Assembly: GCA_937893205.1 (NCBI GenBank)
Contig: CALBJU010000269.1
Span: forward strand, 1 to 10,544
Source: an uncultured Bacteroidota bacterium
GTDB lineage: Bacteria > Bacteroidota > Rhodothermia > Rhodothermales > UBA10348
Length of the DNA stretch: 10,544 nt
Direction: 5' to 3'
Positions 6,605 to 10,544 of the stretch are shown here, piece by piece; the first letter of the stretch is position 1, and every line of letters begins with the position of its first letter. Below the pieces are notes generated by a model that searched no databases, was not told the DNA's origin, and saw only the letters and a list, made by a program, of their open reading frames with translations. The position numbers were made by a program, and so were the translations under genes.

Positions 6605-7987
6605 TCATTTCCCGATACAAAACTTTGAAAATATCTGATCCAGAATATCCTCGTTGGTAATTTCTCCCGTTATGGCACCGATCTCCTCAATGATCTGCCG
6701 GATATCAGAGGACAGCATATCCCCCGATGCACCCGACGACAGCTGAGCCTTTGCACGCGCCGTGGCATCGGATGCAGCTCGAAGGTGGGACTGCTGCCGG
6801 CTGCTCGTTACAACCTGGTGTTCTTCACCAACCGTATCTGATCCGACCGTTCTGACGGCGATCTGTTTCATCAGACGGTTAAGCGCCGTCTCGTCTTGGC
6901 CGATCTCCACGGCCGCGATTGTCATATCCAGGTCGTCGGTTCTCTCGTCATTCGAATCAATCAAGTCCACCTTATTCCCAATTCTGAGTACAGGTAAGTC
7001 CGGGTGTTCGAGCGTAATCATTGCGGCCAGACGTGTATCGCCGCCGTCACCATCCGTAAGATCTACCAACTCAACGACGAGATCGGCTCCGGCCAGCGAT
7101 TGGTAGGAGCGTCTCACACCTTCAGCCTCCACTGCATCATCCGTCTCTCTGAGCCCAGCGGTATCCACAAACTGAAACCGCACTCCTTCAAATTCTACTT
7201 CACTTTCGACCTCATCCCGGGTCGTTCCGGGTTTTTCATTCACGATCACGCGGTCATATCCCACAATTGCGTTCAATAGGGTAGACTTTCCTGCGTTGGG
7301 ACGACCCACAATCACCACACGTATACCTTCGCTGACGGCCTTTCCGTACTGATAGGAGTTCAGTAACACCTGAATTCGAGTTTCAGCCTCGTCCAGCAGA
7401 GCCACCAGACGGGAACGATCAGCAAAAGCGACGTCTTCCTCGCTGAAATCCAGCTCCAACTCGATGAGAGATACCAATTCGATCAGTTTTGACCGAATCT
7501 CGGACAATTCATCCGAATAACGTCCGCGCAAATGAGCCAACGATATCCTACCTGCACGTTCGGATCGAGCATGTATCAGTTCTGCAATGCCCTCGGCCTG
7601 AGCGAGGTCGATTTTGCCATTCAGAAATGAACGCAGCGTGTATTCACCCGGCTCGGCATGACGAGCCCCCTTGCTTGTGAGCAATTCAATTATTGTATCC
7701 GTTGCCACGTCGCCTCCATGACAAGAGAACTCCACGATATCCTCTCCCGTGGCGCTGTTTGGAGCCAGAAACAGCGTCGCTACGATCTGATCGATTGCCC
7801 CTTGGTCGCCCCGCACTAAACCGACGTGTGCGGTGTGAGTCGATTGTTTAAGGAGATCGTGGCCTTCGAACACCCCGGCCGCAATCTCTAGGGCCTTCGC
7901 CCCGGACAAGCGTATGATGCTCAGTGCGGAGGCGCCCCGCGGCGTAGCGCGGGCGACGATGGTATCTCCCGTTCCAGGATACATCAT
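6605..7987 (-). CDS. mnmE: tRNA modification GTPase MnmE (TrmE)
   Basis: MnmE is a potassium-stimulated, dimerising GTPase that binds a formyl- or methylene-tetrahydrofolate and works with MnmG on wobble uridine modification in the cytoplasm. From the chosen start it has 460 residues (E. coli 454). The N-terminal folate-binding domain begins with TIVARATPRGASALSIIRLS. A helical domain follows. The inserted G domain carries G1 GRPNAGKS (residues 228-235), G2 TTRD (255-258), G3 DTAG (275-278) and G4 NKVD (338-341). The protein ends in the family's catalytic tail FCIGK with Cys457. The start is the ATG-ATG pair at 7982-7987, matching the family N-terminus; a longer in-frame TTG start at 8044 would add 19 residues overlapping yidC that resemble nothing in the family. 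The ATG lies 10 bp after the yidC stop with no clear Shine-Dalgarno sequence, suggesting translational coupling. Confidence 0.96.
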   Translation of the reverse strand: MMYPGTGDTIVARATPRGASALSIIRLSGAKALEIAAGVFEGHDLLKQSTHTAHVGLVRGDQGAIDQIVATLFLAPNSATGEDIVEFSCHGGDVATDTIIELLTSKGARHAEPGEYTLRSFLNGKIDLAQAEGIAELIHARSERAGRISLAHLRGRYSDELSEIRSKLIELVSLIELELDFSEEDVAFADRSRLVALLDEAETRIQVLLNSYQYGKAVSEGIRVVIVGRPNAGKSTLLNAIVGYDRVIVNEKPGTTRDEVESEVEFEGVRFQFVDTAGLRETDDAVEAEGVRRSYQSLAGADLVVELVDLTDGDGGDTRLAAMITLEHPDLPVLRIGNKVDLIDSNDERTDDLDMTIAAVEIGQDETALNRLMKQIAVRTVGSDTVGEEHQVVTSSRQQSHLRAASDATARAKAQLSSGASGDMLSSDIRQIIEEIGAITGEITNEDILDQIFSKFCIGK

Positions 7988-7997
7988 GGGAGAGCCA

Positions 7998-9851
7998 CTA
8001 TCGGTGGCGTGACTTGGGCATCGCCTTACCCGTGATGGCACCAATGCCTTTGGAAGGCTTAGCCTTGGAATTTTTTGTGTTGGAACCCTTCCCGCCGGAT
8101 TTTCGCCCTTTCGCGGCTTTGATTTTAGCCTTTGGTTTCAGCTCTTCGGGATGTTCGTGAATCTGCTTATTGATCAATTTCTGCTGAATGGCTGTGAGCA
8201 CGTTATAGCAGAGGTAGTACAGATTAAGTCCGGAGGCCAGTTTATTGAAGATGAAAAAGATGAAGACCGGCATGACGTAGGTGAAGATCTTCGCCTGCGC
8301 GTTCGACTGCGCCGTCATGGAAACCTTCATTTGGAACACCATGGATATCCCCATGAGCAGCGTAAAGCCTGCTATTGCGCTGCCGAAGTACGGTATCTCA
8401 AATGGGAGATTGACGATGACGTCCGGCGCTGAGAGGTCATTGGCCCATAGGAATCCCTGTTGGCGAAGCTCAATGGCCTGGGGCAGGAACTGCCACAGCG
8501 CGATAATCACTGGATACTGAAGGAGCATGGGCAGACAGCCACCGAGCGGGTTTACACCCGTCTCTTTGTACATCTTCATCGTGGCTTCCTGCTGCTTCTT
8601 CGGATCGTCTTTGTACTTCGCCTTGATCTCCTCCATTCGGGGCTGCAGCTCCTTCATCTTGCCCATGTTCTTGAAAGAAGACTTGGTAAGAGGATATAGA
8701 ACCAGCTTGATCAGAAAGGACATGATGATGATCACCAGACCATAACTCGGCACGATCCCCGCGAGGAAGGCGAACAGCGGTATAAACACAAAGCGCGCGA
8801 GGGGACGGGTGACGATTTCGAAAAAATCCCATCCTAAGTCGACCATCTCATAAAGGCCCAGGTCATACGAACTGATATTACCGTACAACATGGGTCCCAT
8901 ATACAACTTGAAGCTGTCCGTCGCCCGGCTGGGAGAAGGCATCATCAGGCTCGCCACATAATCGTGCCGAAGGTCTCCATCTTCGATGGTGCCCACTCGC
9001 TCGCCCCTCAACTCCGCTCCTCTAGTATCACCCTGCGGCATCACCGCCACGGTGAAGTACTTGCTCTTTACCGATACCCAATCGACATCTCCCGATAGGC
9101 GTTGTTCATCGTATTCTTCTGAGGAGAGAGCGACAGATTCGACCTCGCCGCCGCTACGGGCATAAGCTCCCGCTCGGAGCGCCGAGTTCTGAATATCCAT
9201 CTCAGAAAACGGAATCCCGCCACTCCACACGAGCTCGTAGCCGTCTCGCGTTACAAATGATGCAGAGCCGTCCTGCGTAACTTCCAGGCCTATTTCGTAC
9301 GAGTCTGGAGAGAACGTGTATTTGAACGAGATACTTCCATCCCCGATGGGAGTCGAGAACGTGAGAGTCGTTCCGGCATCTCCGACTTGAATGTCGCTGC
9401 GATTCGTGTCGGTAGAAAAAACGAAAGATCGGGAATCATAATTTCTGTTCCCTGGTGAGGTAAACTCGATTCCCAGAGCACCGCCTTTCGTGGGATCCAC
9501 CAGCTGAACCGGGTCTTCGCTCTCAGCTCTATTGTACTCCTTGAGTTCAAACGAGGTGAACGTGCCACCCTGCGTAGAGAAAACCGCACGGTACAAATCA
9601 CTCTCCACGGTAATGGAACGCACAACACCGTTCTGACCACCAACGAAGGTCATATCGTCTTCAGCCAGCACGGGAGCAATCCCCACTGCAGGTAATGCCT
9701 GCTCCACAATCTCAGCGGGTGCTTGAACCTGTTCTGACTCGACTCCGGAGGCCTGGTCGGTTGCTTCCGGGGGAGGAGGTGCCAGCCACGTCAACCAAAC
9801 GATCATGATTATGGCAATCAAGACGGTGGCAGTAAGGACGTTTCTATCCAA
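7998..9851 (-). CDS. yidC: Membrane protein insertase YidC
   Basis: YidC inserts and folds inner-membrane proteins, alone or with SecYEG. At 617 residues it is the long Gram-negative form. Visible: an N-terminal membrane anchor at residues 5-23 starting MDRNVLTATVLIAII; a Pro/Glu-rich linker; a large periplasmic beta-sandwich domain (about 65-330); then the conserved insertase core (about 341-560) with WDFFEIVTRPLARFVFIPLF, a five-helix arrangement, the cytoplasmic helical hairpin around KMKELQPRMEEIKAKYKDD, and VNPLGGCLPMLLQYPVIIALW. The groove residue that is Arg366 in E. coli is Lys382 here, as I recall for Bacteroidota. About 48 C-terminal residues (570-617) form a Lys-rich tail. The start is TTG, chosen because MDRN is the family N-terminus and GAGG lies 6 nt upstream. 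It follows rnpA by 94 bp. Confidence 0.97.
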   Translation of the reverse strand: MDRNVLTATVLIAIIMIVWLTWLAPPPPEATDQASGVESEQVQAPAEIVEQALPAVGIAPVLAEDDMTFVGGQNGVVRSITVESDLYRAVFSTQGGTFTSFELKEYNRAESEDPVQLVDPTKGGALGIEFTSPGNRNYDSRSFVFSTDTNRSDIQVGDAGTTLTFSTPIGDGSISFKYTFSPDSYEIGLEVTQDGSASFVTRDGYELVWSGGIPFSEMDIQNSALRAGAYARSGGEVESVALSSEEYDEQRLSGDVDWVSVKSKYFTVAVMPQGDTRGAELRGERVGTIEDGDLRHDYVASLMMPSPSRATDSFKLYMGPMLYGNISSYDLGLYEMVDLGWDFFEIVTRPLARFVFIPLFAFLAGIVPSYGLVIIIMSFLIKLVLYPLTKSSFKNMGKMKELQPRMEEIKAKYKDDPKKQQEATMKMYKETGVNPLGGCLPMLLQYPVIIALWQFLPQAIELRQQGFLWANDLSAPDVIVNLPFEIPYFGSAIAGFTLLMGISMVFQMKVSMTAQSNAQAKIFTYVMPVFIFFIFNKLASGLNLYYLCYNVLTAIQQKLINKQIHEHPEELKPKAKIKAAKGRKSGGKGSNTKNSKAKPSKGIGAITGKAMPKSRHR

Positions 9852-9857
9852 GGGTGG

Positions 9858-9861
9858 CCTC
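9858..9861 (-). promoter_or_regulatory. Ribosome-binding site of yidC, supporting a TTG start
   Basis: GAGG within ACGAGG on the minus strand ends 6 nt before TTG at 9849-9851. Together with the family-typical N-terminus M-D-R-N it supports TTG as the yidC start codon. Confidence 0.55.
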
Positions 9862-9945
9862 GTTCAGGGTGTGGGTGAGATAAATGGCGATTGCTGGAAT
9901 GGTGGGTGGGTTCGCGGTACGGAGCTTCGGCTTCTCAGTTCCGTT

Positions 9946-10404
9946 TCAGGTCTCATCTTGCTTGCGTGAGAGCGTATGCTTCACAAGTCCTGCGTTCAAT
10001 TTACCCAGGGCGGTGAGCGTATCCCTGGTGATGGTCTCTGAATCGAAGCTCCGCCCCCGATACAATAGCATTGCCGTCAGTAACCCGTCCGCCAGGTTGG
10101 CGGCTTCCAGGAGTGAATTCTGATTGAGCCGGACTGCTTCCCAGATGATCCGCTTTATCCGATTCCTTCTTACCGCCGTGCCTGTCGATTTTCCAACGGC
10201 AACTCCGATCTGAAATGGAACGAGTATGGAATCTGGCTGGACCTGTCTGAACATCAGCCGAATACAACCCGAGGCAATCAAGCCTGTCGACGGATCGCTG
10301 CGATCGAAGAGCGGCTCAATAAAACGTTTTCGCTTGAGGTGGTGGGAGCGCGAAAGCGTCTGCCGTTCTCGGCCTGAAAACGCGGCCACCGAGGTGCTGG
10401 ACAC
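9946..10404 (-). CDS. rnpA: Ribonuclease P protein component RnpA
   Basis: RnpA is the small basic protein that binds RNase P RNA and helps it cleave the 5' leader from precursor tRNAs. The 152-residue reading carries the family N-terminal segment LSRSHHLKRKRFIEPLFDRS (about residues 17-36) and the diagnostic RNR motif TAVRRNRIKRIIWEAVR (about 76-92), which lines the conserved RNA-binding cleft. It follows rpmH by 8 bp, the near-universal order. The start is uncertain: GTG at 10402-10404 and GTG at 10387-10389 are both possible and neither has a strong Shine-Dalgarno sequence. There is no in-frame ATG upstream before a TAA inside rpmH at 10495-10497. With either start the protein has an N-terminal extension compared with the usual 110-130 residues. 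Confidence 0.92.
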   Translation of the reverse strand: MSSTSVAAFSGRERQTLSRSHHLKRKRFIEPLFDRSDPSTGLIASGCIRLMFRQVQPDSILVPFQIGVAVGKSTGTAVRRNRIKRIIWEAVRLNQNSLLEAANLADGLLTAMLLYRGRSFDSETITRDTLTALGKLNAGLVKHTLSRKQDET

Positions 10405-10412
10405 CGCTAAGC

Positions 10413-10544
10413 CTATTTGCTTGGCTTGGTGTCGCTGATCGTCAGGTTGATTCTGCCCTTCGACCTGCGTCGCGCCAGAACCCTGCGACCATTTTTAGTC
10501 GCCATCCGGGAACGAAATCCGTGTTTATTTGCGCGCTTGCGGCG
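10413..10544 (-). CDS. rpmH: Ribosomal protein bL34 (N-terminus beyond window edge)
   Basis: bL34 is a very small, Arg/Lys-rich protein of the large ribosomal subunit. The 43 visible residues contain the signature KHGFRSRMATKNGRRVLARR followed by RSKGRINLTISD, typical of bL34. The first 8 or so residues (usually MKRTFQPS-like) are outside the window, so there is no start codon here. The tail after the normal end is slightly extended (TKPSK) and stops at TAG. It is the first visible gene of the minus-strand cluster and lies 8 bp before rnpA. In many bacteria dnaA and oriC are just upstream of rpmH, divergently oriented, which would be beyond the right edge. Confidence 0.96.
   Translation of the reverse strand, partial: RRKRANKHGFRSRMATKNGRRVLARRRSKGRINLTISDTKPSK

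Noticed and set aside
7161..7169. DnaA-box-like GTATCCACA in mnmE
   Set aside because: Isolated near-match inside coding sequence; a chance occurrence is likely and there is no origin structure around it.
7985..8044. Longer mnmE starting at TTG 8044
   Set aside because: The extra 19 residues overlap the end of yidC and do not match the MnmE family, whose N-terminus aligns with the ATG-ATG at 7982-7987.
8470..8832. 120-residue minus-strand ORF within yidC
   Set aside because: It is a shadow in another frame of the highly conserved YidC core, with no recognisable domain.

Overview
This window is a chromosomal housekeeping block from a bacterium. It is built around the conserved origin-proximal gene set rpmH-rnpA-yidC-mnmE-mnmG-rsmG, read on the minus strand from the right edge to the middle. 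The other genes are a WYL-domain transcriptional regulator and, on the opposite strand, a convergent mfd. Base composition is moderate and looks uniform. I see no mobile element, CRISPR array, rRNA or tRNA, and no clear sign of recent transfer. The Mfd translocase core resembles the Bacteroidota/Rhodothermota type (for example 'VKDIARDLIRLYAQRK' and 'FQFEDTPDQ'). YidC has Lys where proteobacterial and firmicute homologues have the groove Arg, which I also associate with Bacteroidota. My best guess is therefore the FCB group, possibly Rhodothermota or Balneolota, inferred from family resemblance only.

Layout, left to right. Mfd, the transcription-repair coupling factor, occupies 1-2796 (+) and lacks its N-terminus because of the window edge. 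A 135 bp convergent spacer follows. Then on the minus strand come a WYL/HTH regulator (2932-3903), rsmG (3907-4551), a 93 bp spacer holding a perfect parS centromere palindrome (4604-4627), mnmG (4645-6546), mnmE (6605-7987), yidC (7998-9851), rnpA (9946-10404) and rpmH (10413 to the edge). No gene-free stretch exceeds about 140 bp.

The genes work in translation and its maturation. RpmH is ribosomal protein L34. RnpA is the protein subunit of RNase P, which matures tRNA 5' ends. YidC inserts membrane proteins as ribosomes make them. MnmE and MnmG together modify the wobble uridine of certain tRNAs. RsmG methylates 16S rRNA. Tight spacing (8, 94, 10, 57 and 93 bp, then 3 bp before the regulator) suggests one or a few co-transcribed units read from rpmH towards the regulator.

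The strongest non-coding signal is the parS site between mnmG and rsmG. It implies that this chromosome uses ParB/Spo0J partitioning and that the window lies near the replication origin. In many bacteria parA and parB directly follow rsmG; here a WYL regulator sits 3 bp after rsmG instead. Smaller oddities are non-ATG starts on yidC, mnmG and rnpA, a five-codon ribosome-bindable leader ORF with an in-frame stop just before mnmG, no yidD between rnpA and yidC, a long basic tail on YidC, and a GC-rich inverted repeat inside mnmG. I found no previously undescribed multi-gene system here.
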